Of a DNA stretch of 64,000 nt, positions 26,294 to 36,115 are shown piece by piece. The position numbers were made by a program, and so were the translations under genes. This DNA is from Clostridium saccharoperbutylacetonicum N1-4(HMT). GTDB taxonomy: Bacteria > Bacillota > Clostridia > Clostridiales > Clostridiaceae. The stretch covers positions 5,579,001-5,643,000 of the forward strand of contig NC_020291.1 of NCBI RefSeq assembly GCF_000340885.1, in the 5' to 3' direction. The number at the start of each line of letters is the position of its first letter. Positions within the stretch are counted from its first letter, which is position 1. The notes below the pieces were generated by a model, which was not told the DNA's origin, searched no databases, and saw only the letters and a program-made list of their open reading frames with translations.

Positions 26294-26623
26294 TTACTTT
26301 GCGGAATTACTCTTAATTTTATTAACTATCATTATTTTTTGACTTTTATTAGTACTATCAATTATTATTTCATTCCAATTTATATACTTAGGTTTCTCGT
26401 AATGATTTTTGTCTATAATCTCTATCACCCTATAGCACCCATCTTCAACTTCTGAAAAAACAACTTGGCCATTTTTATCTGTTACCATGGATTTAATTAA
26501 AATTGGAGACAAACCATTAATCCTGTATAAATTGATTTTTACACCTTCCAAATAATTCTGTTCTTCATAATCCAAAGTTGCTACTACTACAATCTCGCTA
26601 TCATTAGAAACTATATCCTCCAT
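26294..26623 (-). CDS. Small SpaA/Cna-B-like domain protein without export signal
   Basis: 109 aa, ATG after GAGGAGC. The pattern YLEGVKINLYRI...SMVTDKNGQVVFSEVEDGCYRVIEI is the beta-sandwich of collagen-adhesin B (prealbumin-like) domains, which normally occur outside the cell in surface proteins. Here the domain stands alone with no signal peptide, LPXTG or membrane anchor. It lies 89 nt downstream of the giant signalling gene on the same strand, so the two may be co-expressed. Its role is unknown. Confidence 0.65.
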   Translation of the reverse strand: MEDIVSNDSEIVVVATLDYEEQNYLEGVKINLYRINGLSPILIKSMVTDKNGQVVFSEVEDGCYRVIEIIDKNHYEKPKYINWNEIIIDSTNKSQKIMIVNKIKSNSAK

Positions 26624-26712
26624 AAAAAGCTCCTCAAACTATTCCTTCTATATTCTATAATATGTTTTTAGCTATTTATGTGTGATTATCATTACATATC
26701 TTTATTCTTCAC

Positions 26713-29700
26713 TTAAAAAATTGAAACACCAACTTCAGATAGGAAAGTTAACAAATTATAATCACTACAACTAAATTCTTTTTTGTTTACAGATACCGAA
26801 AGATATATTACTGAAAGAATTTCTCCGTTACATATAACTGGAACTACACAGACAGATTTCCAATCTGGAATACCATGGTAAGTATAATTATCCATATTAA
26901 CCCAGTCTATTAAGAATACTCCATTTCCATCCTCAATAACTTTGTATATGAGTTTAAAATTAAATTTTTCGTCTGCATCAACATTTTCATCATTTCTTGA
27001 TTTACTATACATATTTGTTATTTTATTATGGTTGATACAAAATACTGTAGCTGAATCACATTCAATAATTTCCATAACTTTTGAAATAAATTTATTTATT
27101 TTAACTTCTTTATCTTCTTTAGCTTTAACTATGTTTGCTATATCCTTAAGAATCACTGCTAAATGGTAATCTTTTGCTGCATTACCTGACATAACACCTG
27201 TTAATTCATTATTAATATTATTCTTTACTCCATAATTTTTTTTCCAAAGAATAACTCTATTTTTCCCTTCGTGTTTTGCTTGATATAATGCTTGATCAGC
27301 TCTTTCTATAATCTCTTCGCAATTTATATCTTCATTTGCGCTCATTGCTATTCCAATACTTATTGTGACATTTCTTTTATCTCCTAAAATCTTTGCAACT
27401 TCCACAGTATTTCTAATTTTTTCTGCAATGCTAATAGCTTTTTCTTTATTAACATTCGGTAATAATAATATAAATTCTTCCCCTCCATATCTTCCAATTA
27501 CATCTTTTTTATCCATGCACTTTTTAACTTCTTTTATTAATTTAATTAATACCTCATCACCTGTTTGATGACCATACTTATCATTTATTCCCTTAAAATC
27601 ATCAATATCAAACATAATAACAGCTAGTTCACTTTTCTCACTTCTAGCATCTTCTAATAAAAAAATCAATGCTTCCTCAAAGTACTTTCTGTTATATGTG
27701 CCTGTGAGCTTATCTAAAGTTGAAGTTATAGTAAGATTATGTTTTTCTAATAAATAAATCAAAAATGGTTTTAGTTCTTGAATAATTTCTACAGATCTAG
27801 GGTTAATATTATTAATTGCATTATTAGTAGTCAAAATTAACCTTGCATTAATTTCTGAATTACTATTAATATGCTTCTCAGTATTTCTAATTTTCATATA
27901 AAGAAAAGCTTTTATTCTACTCTTCAAAATTTCATTGTCAAATTGATAAAGCCTAATATCATTATTAGAAATTATAAAAATATCATCTTCTGAATCAATA
28001 TTTACAGAAATATATCTATTTATCTCATCTTCCTCATTAACTCTATATGTGCAAATAACATTATTCATATTTTCATTATTTTCTGTCACAATCATTGCCT
28101 TATCAGCTAATGTTACTCTTGCCATATATTTAAGTACATTTTTTATATTACTAATAGTATCACTTGAAAATTGCTGAAATACTTTAAATACGTCATTTAG
28201 ATCATTATAATAACTTTTTTCATATAGTTCTTCAGCTAACTTAAATACTGCTTCATTACTTAATATATTACTTATTTCTAATTCATTTAATATTTCAACT
28301 GCTGCTTTGCCTTTGTTAACTTCCTTAAACTCCTTAAACTTATTTTTCAAACCCAAATTCATATTCAGGCATTCTAAAAATAAGCGACGAGTCTTTAGAA
28401 AATTACTTTTATTTATATATGATAATTTATCACTTTTAGGTAAAGAATTAATTGAGTTAATATATCCTGTTATAGCTTCATAATAGTAATTCATTGCTAA
28501 TAGATAACAATTAAGTTCATTATATTTTTCTCCAATTACAGAAAATAAATCTGCTTTTATTTCTTCATTGTTAATATATGAACATATCCTTAGACCTTTA
28601 TTTATCAAATAATTATAAAAATTCTTATTTTTAAAATTAAGTTCTAAAAATATATATAGCCCTTCTATATTATAATCTTTAGGGTAATTATCTATTTCAA
28701 AAAATAACTTTTTGGCAAACTCTATATATCCTAAGGAAAAAATTCGTTTTATTGTTCTTACCCTTATTTCAATTTCTAATTCCGAATTCCCTAAATTATT
28801 AATTTTATCATTTAATTTCTCATACAAAAATTTGATACTTCTTTCATTTTTGCACTTGTACAACATAATTTCATAGCATTCACAGATCATAACTTTATTC
28901 TGCTGATTTTTAAGATTATATATTTGTTTATATATTTCTTTTAAATATTTATATGAAGCATCATAATTACAAATCATAGAATTATACAATGCATAAGTAT
29001 AATTAGCTCTTATAATATCTTCTCCTAAAAGTTTCAATCCCTTCTGCATTTGCCTTGTTAGCCTATAGTATTTTACAGCTAAATTTATTTTTCCTGATTT
29101 TATATATACTAAGCAAAGCCTATTACAAATGCTAAACGAATATGAATAAATTTCCTCTTCTCTTTCTCTCCTTAATGCTTTTAATAAATATTCCTCTGCC
29201 TGCTCATATTTCTTTTCTTCCGCATATATTTCAGAAATATAAATTAAACTTAATATTTCCTTCTTATAACTTTTAAATTTATTACTTAATTTTGATATCT
29301 CCAAGTATTGCTTAAAAACCTCTTCATTAGGATATCCTTCTTCCTTGCAAATAGTGGCATAATACAATTTACTATACAATTGACCATTAATATTACTATT
29401 ATAAATAAATATTTCATTTGCTTGTATACAAATTTCTTTTGCCTTAGCAAAATCTCCTTCTCTAATTTTAACTGTCACAAGAGTAAGTGTGATCCATCCA
29501 TATACATCTTCTTTTATTTTGTTTTCCTTACATATAAATAAGGCTTTTTCTACATTACTTACTACTTTTAGAGTGTTATTTTCCAACCTATATTTTAAAG
29601 CAAGTGCAAAATAGTAATATACTTCTCCTTTTGCATAGAACTTTAAATTAAGTAACCTTCTTATACATTTTAAAGAATAATCTATACTTGTATCCATATC

Positions 29701-31977
29701 AGTAATATTATTTATTTTTATGATTATCATTTCAAGTAATGTATAGATTTGATCTTCCATTTCATCATTTTCTATTGCAAACTGATTTGCTTTATCTAAA
29801 TACTCGAAACTTTTTATATGGTCTGAATTTTTTTCATAAATCATTGCAATATTTATTGCTATCTTAGTATTATTGATAGAATTAGGATATTTTAAAATTT
29901 TTTTATAGTATGAAATAGCCTTCAAATGATCTCCTGATACCTCTAATGCTTTAGCATATTTTACTGCATAAAAGTATGCTTTTTCAAAATTATTACTTCT
30001 TTCTAAGTGTATTAAAAGTTCTTCAATATAATAATCTGTATTGAATAAAATCTTTTCAAGAAATACAGATGCATTTTTATGCATTTCTACTTTCTGATCT
30101 TCTTCTAATTTTAAATATAATATATTCCTTAACAAATTATTTGAAAACCCCACAAGTATCCCTTGATCGCTTATCTTATCTATAAAAAATCTTTTAAATT
30201 TTAGAAATCTATATATATTTATTTGATTTTGCTCTGTAATTATATTTTCAAGTATTATCTTTTCAGATAAAGGATTTTCAAATATTGATAATTTCTTCAA
30301 AATATCAATTTCCGCTTCATTCAGTATTGAAATATTCTCTTCTAGTTTTTGTTCTAAATACTTTGGTATTAGTATATCATTAACACTTACATTAATTTCC
30401 CATCTCCCAAGTGTTTCATCAAAATACAAATTATGATTATCATAAAGTTCTTTTATTACTCCACTAATGTATTGTGGATTACCAAGTGTTTCTGAGTATA
30501 CCTTTGTCTCCAATTTACTAAATTCCTGATTAGTATTCAACATTCCTTTAATCATTTTAGTTGTGTCATATTGATTAAAATAGTTTATTTTATATTCTTC
30601 ATATTCTCCCAATTCTCTTAATTCTTTAATATAATCTAAAAACTTTTTATCACTTCTACTCTCATTCATAGAAAAAAGTATAATAACATTTTGCAAATTA
30701 TTTTCTAATAAAGTAATATACCTAATAAGTAATTTAAAAACATCATCTTTTTGATCTAAATCATCTATCAATACTATAAGAGGCTTTGTCATTGTATATT
30801 CATAAATAAATCTTCCAATTCTATTTATTAATTGCAACGTCTGCCTATTTTCTTTATTTGTTGTTTCTGTTTCTGATAAAATTGATATAAATTTTTTAAT
30901 GTAAACTTCATATTTATCCTTTAAATTAGTATCACTTTTACTTAATAAATTATTTAACAGATTATTATATAATTCTTCTTTACTTATACTTGAATTATTT
31001 ATATTTTCAATATATACTGCATCAATAAAATATTTGTTTTCAATCCTATACTTAATTTCCCTTAAAAATCTACTTTTTCCACTTCCATCTTCACCATTAA
31101 AAGATATAATTTTATTATTTTCTTTTCTCATTAATACTCTTTGTAGATTTTTTTCTATAATCTTGATTTCTTCTTCCATTCCTATTAAATCTAAATTAGT
31201 ATTAATAGTATTTAAAGCATCTTTTACAAAGAAGCTGTAATTTGTCTTCATTTTATTGTTAATATCATTCATTATATATTTTATATCAAAGGCTATATTT
31301 ATTTGATTATTAAGGGTTTGTATATATCTTAACTCCCTCAATTCGTTTTCAAAATCCTCTTCTGAAAATATAGCATTGAACAAATTTATAACTTGTATAG
31401 TATTATTTTTCTCTAAACTTTTCTTATTATTTTTATCAACATTATATTTATAGGGAAAATAATTAATTAAATTAAATTTTTTCAATTCATTTTGCAATAA
31501 ATTTTTAATCTTAATTTTAACGTTATTATTTGGAATAGGGATTAATTTTATATCTTTTAATGTAATATCATCAAATATATAACCTTTCATATTCAACGTA
31601 TTAATAGCCGAACATATTTCCATGAATATATTTAACTTTTCTCTAGTATTACATTTTCTAATATAATTTTGTGTATCTATTTTTGTTCGTATATTCTCCA
31701 TTAAATATCCATATTGAGGTTTATCTAATTTTATACCATTCATACCATAAATTATTTCAACTTTAATAACATTGGTAACATTTTCAAAATTCAATTTTTT
31801 TATAGTTTCAAATTTACTTAATAAATAGTCTCTTGTCTTTTCATATGTAAAGTCATTTTTCAAAACACATAAAACATAGTTTTCATTCTTCTCTAAATGA
31901 CTTACTATATAATTAGAAAAGTTCTCCTCTGAAGGCAATTCATCTTCAATTAGATACTTATTGTTTATCGTTCTCAT
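26713..31977 (-). CDS. Giant pseudokinase-ATPase-TPR-GGDEF-GAF signalling protein
   Basis: 1754 aa. The ATG at 31977 follows GGGATGGG; upstream codons lack a binding site. Order: residues 1-260 resemble a Ser/Thr kinase that lost the HRD and DFG motifs (IFDDITLKDI in place of the catalytic loop); 275-640 form a STAND-type ATPase (Walker A GEDGSGKSR near 296, LIVLIDDLDQ Walker B); 680-1180 are TPR-like helices; about 1230-1390 form a GAF-like segment; 1405-1570 form a GGDEF domain with intact GGEEF near 1496; 1590-1754 form a second GAF domain. It should make cyclic di-GMP in response to an unknown input. The product-inhibition RxxD is DKKD here. Confidence 0.88.
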   Translation of the reverse strand: MRTINNKYLIEDELPSEENFSNYIVSHLEKNENYVLCVLKNDFTYEKTRDYLLSKFETIKKLNFENVTNVIKVEIIYGMNGIKLDKPQYGYLMENIRTKIDTQNYIRKCNTREKLNIFMEICSAINTLNMKGYIFDDITLKDIKLIPIPNNNVKIKIKNLLQNELKKFNLINYFPYKYNVDKNNKKSLEKNNTIQVINLFNAIFSEEDFENELRELRYIQTLNNQINIAFDIKYIMNDINNKMKTNYSFFVKDALNTINTNLDLIGMEEEIKIIEKNLQRVLMRKENNKIISFNGEDGSGKSRFLREIKYRIENKYFIDAVYIENINNSSISKEELYNNLLNNLLSKSDTNLKDKYEVYIKKFISILSETETTNKENRQTLQLINRIGRFIYEYTMTKPLIVLIDDLDQKDDVFKLLIRYITLLENNLQNVIILFSMNESRSDKKFLDYIKELRELGEYEEYKINYFNQYDTTKMIKGMLNTNQEFSKLETKVYSETLGNPQYISGVIKELYDNHNLYFDETLGRWEINVSVNDILIPKYLEQKLEENISILNEAEIDILKKLSIFENPLSEKIILENIITEQNQINIYRFLKFKRFFIDKISDQGILVGFSNNLLRNILYLKLEEDQKVEMHKNASVFLEKILFNTDYYIEELLIHLERSNNFEKAYFYAVKYAKALEVSGDHLKAISYYKKILKYPNSINNTKIAINIAMIYEKNSDHIKSFEYLDKANQFAIENDEMEDQIYTLLEMIIIKINNITDMDTSIDYSLKCIRRLLNLKFYAKGEVYYYFALALKYRLENNTLKVVSNVEKALFICKENKIKEDVYGWITLTLVTVKIREGDFAKAKEICIQANEIFIYNSNINGQLYSKLYYATICKEEGYPNEEVFKQYLEISKLSNKFKSYKKEILSLIYISEIYAEEKKYEQAEEYLLKALRREREEEIYSYSFSICNRLCLVYIKSGKINLAVKYYRLTRQMQKGLKLLGEDIIRANYTYALYNSMICNYDASYKYLKEIYKQIYNLKNQQNKVMICECYEIMLYKCKNERSIKFLYEKLNDKINNLGNSELEIEIRVRTIKRIFSLGYIEFAKKLFFEIDNYPKDYNIEGLYIFLELNFKNKNFYNYLINKGLRICSYINNEEIKADLFSVIGEKYNELNCYLLAMNYYYEAITGYINSINSLPKSDKLSYINKSNFLKTRRLFLECLNMNLGLKNKFKEFKEVNKGKAAVEILNELEISNILSNEAVFKLAEELYEKSYYNDLNDVFKVFQQFSSDTISNIKNVLKYMARVTLADKAMIVTENNENMNNVICTYRVNEEDEINRYISVNIDSEDDIFIISNNDIRLYQFDNEILKSRIKAFLYMKIRNTEKHINSNSEINARLILTTNNAINNINPRSVEIIQELKPFLIYLLEKHNLTITSTLDKLTGTYNRKYFEEALIFLLEDARSEKSELAVIMFDIDDFKGINDKYGHQTGDEVLIKLIKEVKKCMDKKDVIGRYGGEEFILLLPNVNKEKAISIAEKIRNTVEVAKILGDKRNVTISIGIAMSANEDINCEEIIERADQALYQAKHEGKNRVILWKKNYGVKNNINNELTGVMSGNAAKDYHLAVILKDIANIVKAKEDKEVKINKFISKVMEIIECDSATVFCINHNKITNMYSKSRNDENVDADEKFNFKLIYKVIEDGNGVFLIDWVNMDNYTYHGIPDWKSVCVVPVICNGEILSVIYLSVSVNKKEFSCSDYNLLTFLSEVGVSIF

Positions 31978-32139
31978 TATATTCCCATCCCTTTTCTTAA
32001 TAACTATCAACTATGCATAACCAAACATAGTATACCATATTTTTACATAGCACTAAAGTATATTCTATCAGTATAATATTAATTTAATTTTCGGGAACAC
32101 TACTAATAGAAAAAACATTTATAGGAAAGTGATGATCAC

Positions 32140-32859
32140 ATGAATTTATCAAATTATCTAAAAAAATTTATTTCATTTACTCTAATTCTAATATTTATAA
32201 TCAGTTATCAAAACATAACTGTTTCAAAGGTTTATGCTACTGAGAAAAAAGTAATTTATTTAACTTTTGATGATGGCCCTGCTGGAAAAGTAACAAAAGA
32301 CACTTTAGATATATTAAAAGAAGAGTCTGTACCTGCAACCTTCTTTCTAATAGGAGAACAAATTAAAGGTCAAGAAGATTTAATCAAAAGAATTTATTCT
32401 GAAGGCCATGCGCTAGGGCTTCACAGTATGAGCCATAACCGTAACCACCTTTATAGATCAAATGATTTATTTCTAAAGGAAATGCTTGATACTCAAGATG
32501 TAATAAATTCTATAGTTGGATTAAAACCTCAAATAGTGAGATTTCCTTTTGGTTGTAACAACAATTGTTATAAAATTTCACAATCTATGGTTGATTTATT
32601 ACATAAAAATAATTTAAAGATATATGATTGGAATACTGATAGTGGTGATGGAGCACATCCAAGTGCTAATCCTAATTTGTTTATTAAAAATTCTAAAAGT
32701 GATAAAGACACTGTAGTATTATTAATGCATTGTGCCTATATGAGTAAAAATTCTGTAAAAGCATTGCCAACTATAATTAAATACTATAAAGATAATGGTT
32801 ATGAATTTAAGAAAATTGATGAAAACACACCAGAAGTGTATCATATCATGAAAAAGTAA
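32140..32859 (+). CDS. Secreted polysaccharide deacetylase (NodB homology)
   Basis: 239 aa. The N-terminus is KKFISFTLILIFIISY, a signal peptide or anchor ending near residue 31. The NodB domain follows: YLTFDDGP (metal Asp pair, residues 44-51), LGLHSMSHNRNH (metal His), RFPFGCNN (motif 3), DWNTDSGDG (motif 4) and VVLLMHCAYM (motif 5). It removes acetyl groups from peptidoglycan or another polymer at the cell surface. Motif 3 has F-G-C where R-F/Y-P-x-G is usual, which still fits. Single gene, divergent from the giant signalling gene and closed by the hairpin at 32900. Confidence 0.9.
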   Translation: MNLSNYLKKFISFTLILIFIISYQNITVSKVYATEKKVIYLTFDDGPAGKVTKDTLDILKEESVPATFFLIGEQIKGQEDLIKRIYSEGHALGLHSMSHNRNHLYRSNDLFLKEMLDTQDVINSIVGLKPQIVRFPFGCNNNCYKISQSMVDLLHKNNLKIYDWNTDSGDGAHPSANPNLFIKNSKSDKDTVVLLMHCAYMSKNSVKALPTIIKYYKDNGYEFKKIDENTPEVYHIMKK

Positions 32860-32899
32860 CTTATTACTATAATCTATTTTAACTTGCACTTAAAATTAA

Positions 32900-32936
32900 A
32901 AAGGTGAATCGAGTTATTATTACCCAATTCACCTTT
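32900..32936. terminator. Bidirectional terminator between deacetylase and trpP
   Basis: Arms AAAGGTGAAT (32900-32909) and ATTCACCTTT (32927-32936) with A and T tracts on both sides. It serves both convergent genes. Confidence 0.85.
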
Positions 32937-32974
32937 TCATCTAAATCACATAAATATTTATTCTATATTCTTTT

Positions 32975-33496
32975 CTATTTAATAGCATAAGCTCCAGTAA
33001 CTCCAACAGTTCTATCAACAATCTTAAACAATACAACACCAATTATTACATTCAATACTGCTGTAGTAACAACAACAGTTATAAATAAAGTTCCAAACTG
33101 GCTCATTGGTAATCCTCCAAGAACCATTAATAATGATAAAAATACTGTACCACTAATCAAAGTACCAACCGGTAATAATATGCTTATTTGAGTTAACTTA
33201 TTAAATCTTTCTCTTAATGGAATTAACATTAGGTACACAATATTAGAAGTTATTAATTTATCTAATATATTTGGTAACTGTCCACCTGGCGTTTTAGTAG
33301 TTAATGCAGCAAATACCCCAACTATAATACCACATACTAAAGTAGTTTTATAATCCTTATTATATACTATTATAATAAATAACATAGCTAAAGATAAATC
33401 AGGTTGCATTGGTACTCCTAATAAAGGAGTAAGTTGATGTAAGATTGCACCTACTGCTATTAAAATTGCATTTGTAACCATTTTTCTTGTATTCAT
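32975..33496 (-). CDS. trpP: Tryptophan transporter, TrpP family
   Basis: 173 aa, ATG after AAGGGGA. It is a small membrane protein with about five helices, the ILIAVGAILHQLTPLLG start and the KTPGGQLPNILDK loop typical of the TrpP (YhaG) family, distantly related to ECF S components. A T-box leader lies upstream with TGG as likely specifier, which fits tryptophan import induced by uncharged tRNA-Trp. Monocistronic. Confidence 0.85.
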   Translation of the reverse strand: MNTRKMVTNAILIAVGAILHQLTPLLGVPMQPDLSLAMLFIIIVYNKDYKTTLVCGIIVGVFAALTTKTPGGQLPNILDKLITSNIVYLMLIPLRERFNKLTQISILLPVGTLISGTVFLSLLMVLGGLPMSQFGTLFITVVVTTAVLNVIIGVVLFKIVDRTVGVTGAYAIK

Positions 33497-33621
33497 TTTA
33501 AAAATCCCCTTTTCATTATATTTTGCTTATTTCAGAATTTCATCTATATAATTATTCTATTAAAATTATTTCCTTTCACAACATACTAATCACACCCCAC
33601 ATATAAATGAATATAAAAAAA

Positions 33622-33875
33622 CTCCGTCCTATAATTAATAGGACGGAGATTATCCGCGTTGCCACCTAGATTGCATAAAAATGCCTCTCAATTCAGATAC
33701 AAACATATCCTATTCGCTATAACGTGCGACACACGACTTAACTACTCTCAAATTGATTTCATCTCGCTCCTCAAAGGCCCATTCATCACAAACTACCGTA
33801 CTGAAATCTCACCATCTTCAGCTCTCTTTAACATTGCTTTATGATTACTATCCCTTTTCTTCGGATTTAATACTT
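33622..33875 (-). promoter_or_regulatory. T-box leader, probably tRNA-Trp responsive
   Basis: On the minus strand the leader has an AGAGAGC/AAGATGGTGAG stem-I region, a specifier-loop candidate GAATGGGCC (codon TGG) near 33780, and the conserved T-box AGGTGGCAACGCGG at about 33656-33669. An intrinsic terminator CTCCGTCCT/AGGACGGAG plus T run lies at 33622-33648. Uncharged tRNA would pair with both the specifier and the T-box and favour readthrough into trpP. The specifier assignment is inferred from position and the downstream gene. Confidence 0.93.
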
Positions 33876-33881
33876 TCTTAT

Positions 33882-33910
33882 ATAATATATTCATATTATA
33901 ATTTTGTCAA
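33882..33910 (-). promoter_or_regulatory. Promoter of the T-box/trpP unit
   Basis: TTGACA (33905-33910) and TATTAT (33882-33887) with 17-bp spacing, directly before the leader and just beyond the stop of the GGDEF-EAL gene. Confidence 0.8.
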
Positions 33911-33915
33911 TACAT

Positions 33916-35658
33916 TTATGAAATTTCTTTCCCAATTATATTTATTATCTGATTAAACATTCTGGGTTTACTAAAATAATATCCTTGAACAACATCACAT
34001 AATATTGCTCTTAAATATTCAACCTGTCCTTTATCTTCAACACCTTCTGCCACAACTTCTATACCTAATTGATGTGACAAGTTAATTATATTTTCAACTA
34101 TACATTTACTTTTAGGATTATCCATAAGATCAATTACAAAACTTCTATCAATTTTCAGCACATCTATCGGTAACTTAGTTAAGTAATTCAAAGAAGAATA
34201 TCCAGTTCCAAAATCATCTAGTGCTATACTTACGCCTAGCTTTCTAATCTCTTCCAAGATTTCTACATTTTTATTAAAAGATTTCATAAGTACACTTTCT
34301 GTAATTTCTACTTCAATGTATTTTGGGTTAATTCTATATTTCTTAATTAAATTTTTAAACTCTGACACAACTACATCTTCTCTAAGCTGCATTTCTGATA
34401 AATTAACTGCAATTTTGAAATTATCATTACCTTCATTCAAAAGATATTTGATTTTTTTAAAGACTTCCTCCAAAACAAAACTTCCAATAGGAATTATCAT
34501 TTTTGAATTTTCTGCAATAGGAATAAATTCTACTGGACTTACCAATCCAAATTCTGCACTCTCCCATCTTGCTAATGCCTCGAAGCCATTTACTTTAGAA
34601 TCGTCCAAGGCCACCTTAGGTTGGAACATAACATAAAACTCATTATTTTGTAATGCGGTTCTCAAACCCTTTTGTAAGCTATATATTCTATTTAATTCAA
34701 TTGAAATATTATGATCAAAAAAATTGCATTCATTTTTTCCATTCTTTTTAGCTTCATACATCGCTGCATCAGCATTTTTAAGCAATGTATTATAATCTAT
34801 ACCATGATCTGGTGATAGAGAGACTCCAATACTTGCAGTTAAATAAATCTTCTTTTCTTGCACAACATTAGGATTTTCCAAGGATTTGGCTATAACATCA
34901 CATAGCTCTAATACTTCTTGAATGTCTACTATATTTGATTTAAAAATTAAAAATGTATCTCCACTATATCTTGACATCAATATTTCTCCATCAATTGCTG
35001 CCAATAAATTATAACTAACTTCTTTTAAAAGCAAATCCCCAAAATCATGTCCAAAAGAATCATTTACATATTTAAAGTTATCTAAATTGACAACTATCAT
35101 TGCTGTTCTTGTATTATTTTCAATACTCTTTTCCAATATACCTGACACAATATCTTTAAATAAATATCTGTTAGGTAAGCCCGTTATTCTATCAGCTTGA
35201 ATAATTGAACTTATTCTATTATTTAAAACAGATTCCTTCCAACATTCCATAAATGAATTTACGTCATTAAACCAATTGTTTTTATCCTTTGAATAATAGA
35301 TTGTCCCTATCAAATAATATTTGAAGTTATTTTTAATTATTCTACCGATAATAATAAATTCAACATTTCCTTCACAACTTTTATATTTGTGTACTTGTTG
35401 AATTTGTTCTCTGTTTTCATAAGTTTTCTCTAGATCTTGAGTAAAGAAATTTAAAACATTTTCTTTATCATCTTCATTAATATACTTTAATAGCTGCTCT
35501 AATTCATAATTCTCAATATCAAATTCATATATAATATCAACTATTTTCTCATCAACTATTAACTTAGCTTCTGATGGATCCCAAATGATATTTATCCCCG
35601 AATCGCTATCAAGATTAATAATATTACTATAATTTAACTCAAGTTCTGTCATAATCAT
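33916..35658 (-). CDS. GGDEF-EAL protein with intact EAL and degenerate GGDEF
   Basis: 580 aa from the ATG at 35658, which follows AAGGA; a GTG six codons earlier and an ATG two codons later are alternatives. Residues 1-150 hold a PAS-like sensor. The GGDEF domain at 155-315 reads SRYSGDTFL where GGDEF is needed, so it should not make cyclic di-GMP, but may bind GTP. The EAL domain at 325-575 keeps FEALARW, the NLSEMQ and EITES metal residues, and DDFGTGYSSL with KIDRSF. It is therefore probably a cyclic di-GMP phosphodiesterase. It opposes the giant GGDEF protein encoded 2 kb away. Confidence 0.9.
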   Translation of the reverse strand: MIMTELELNYSNIINLDSDSGINIIWDPSEAKLIVDEKIVDIIYEFDIENYELEQLLKYINEDDKENVLNFFTQDLEKTYENREQIQQVHKYKSCEGNVEFIIIGRIIKNNFKYYLIGTIYYSKDKNNWFNDVNSFMECWKESVLNNRISSIIQADRITGLPNRYLFKDIVSGILEKSIENNTRTAMIVVNLDNFKYVNDSFGHDFGDLLLKEVSYNLLAAIDGEILMSRYSGDTFLIFKSNIVDIQEVLELCDVIAKSLENPNVVQEKKIYLTASIGVSLSPDHGIDYNTLLKNADAAMYEAKKNGKNECNFFDHNISIELNRIYSLQKGLRTALQNNEFYVMFQPKVALDDSKVNGFEALARWESAEFGLVSPVEFIPIAENSKMIIPIGSFVLEEVFKKIKYLLNEGNDNFKIAVNLSEMQLREDVVVSEFKNLIKKYRINPKYIEVEITESVLMKSFNKNVEILEEIRKLGVSIALDDFGTGYSSLNYLTKLPIDVLKIDRSFVIDLMDNPKSKCIVENIINLSHQLGIEVVAEGVEDKGQVEYLRAILCDVVQGYYFSKPRMFNQIINIIGKEIS

Positions 35659-35696
35659 ATCAATACAATCCTTCACACTATCATTAATTTAAACTA

Positions 35697-35804
35697 TTAT
35701 TTTTCCTTTGTGTTTTTGTCTTTTTTATCATTTACCATTGATGCAATAAATGCTGCTGTTGCTGCCACAACAGTTATTAATTTTCCTGTCTTTTTTAAAT
35801 TCAT
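35697..35804 (-). CDS. Small membrane peptide, 35 aa
   Basis: The frame MNLKKTGKLITVVAATAAFI...KEK runs from the ATG at 35804 to TAA at 35697 and is preceded by AGGAGGAGC. It has a positive start, one hydrophobic alanine-rich helix (residues 9-24) and a lysine-rich tail. The strong ribosome binding site and compact layout between the DUF4250 and GGDEF-EAL genes support it. It looks like a single-span membrane peptide of unknown function. Confidence 0.65.
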   Translation of the reverse strand: MNLKKTGKLITVVAATAAFIASMVNDKKDKNTKEK

Positions 35805-35842
35805 ATAGCATGCTCCTCCTAAATATGTACTAAAAATCCAAA

Positions 35843-36031
35843 CTATTTAAACTGATTTTCGCCTTCAACATAAAAGTATCCAATATTTCCTAATTTTCTT
35901 TTTATATCTTCCTCAATAATGTCTAAATCATCGCAAAGTAAATTCAAAGAAGAATATTGATCTCGTAACTTCATATTTATTATACTTAATAGTATATTAG
36001 AATCCATACTGGCTATAGAATCTCTTGTCAT
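35843..36031 (-). CDS. DUF4250 family protein
   Basis: 62 aa, ATG preceded by GGATGAAGG. The pattern MDSNILLSIINMKLRDQYSSLNLLCDDLDI...KLGNIGYFY...NQF matches the DUF4250 family of small clostridial proteins, which looks like a helix-turn-helix fold without known function. It lies 38 nt upstream of the 35-aa peptide on the same strand. Confidence 0.82.
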   Translation of the reverse strand: MTRDSIASMDSNILLSIINMKLRDQYSSLNLLCDDLDIIEEDIKRKLGNIGYFYVEGENQFK

Positions 36032-36115
36032 TTTTCCTTCATCCTTTTTACATAATTGTTAAAAATATCATAACATATTTTCCCATATTAATAAATACAC
36101 TGGTATACATTTAAT

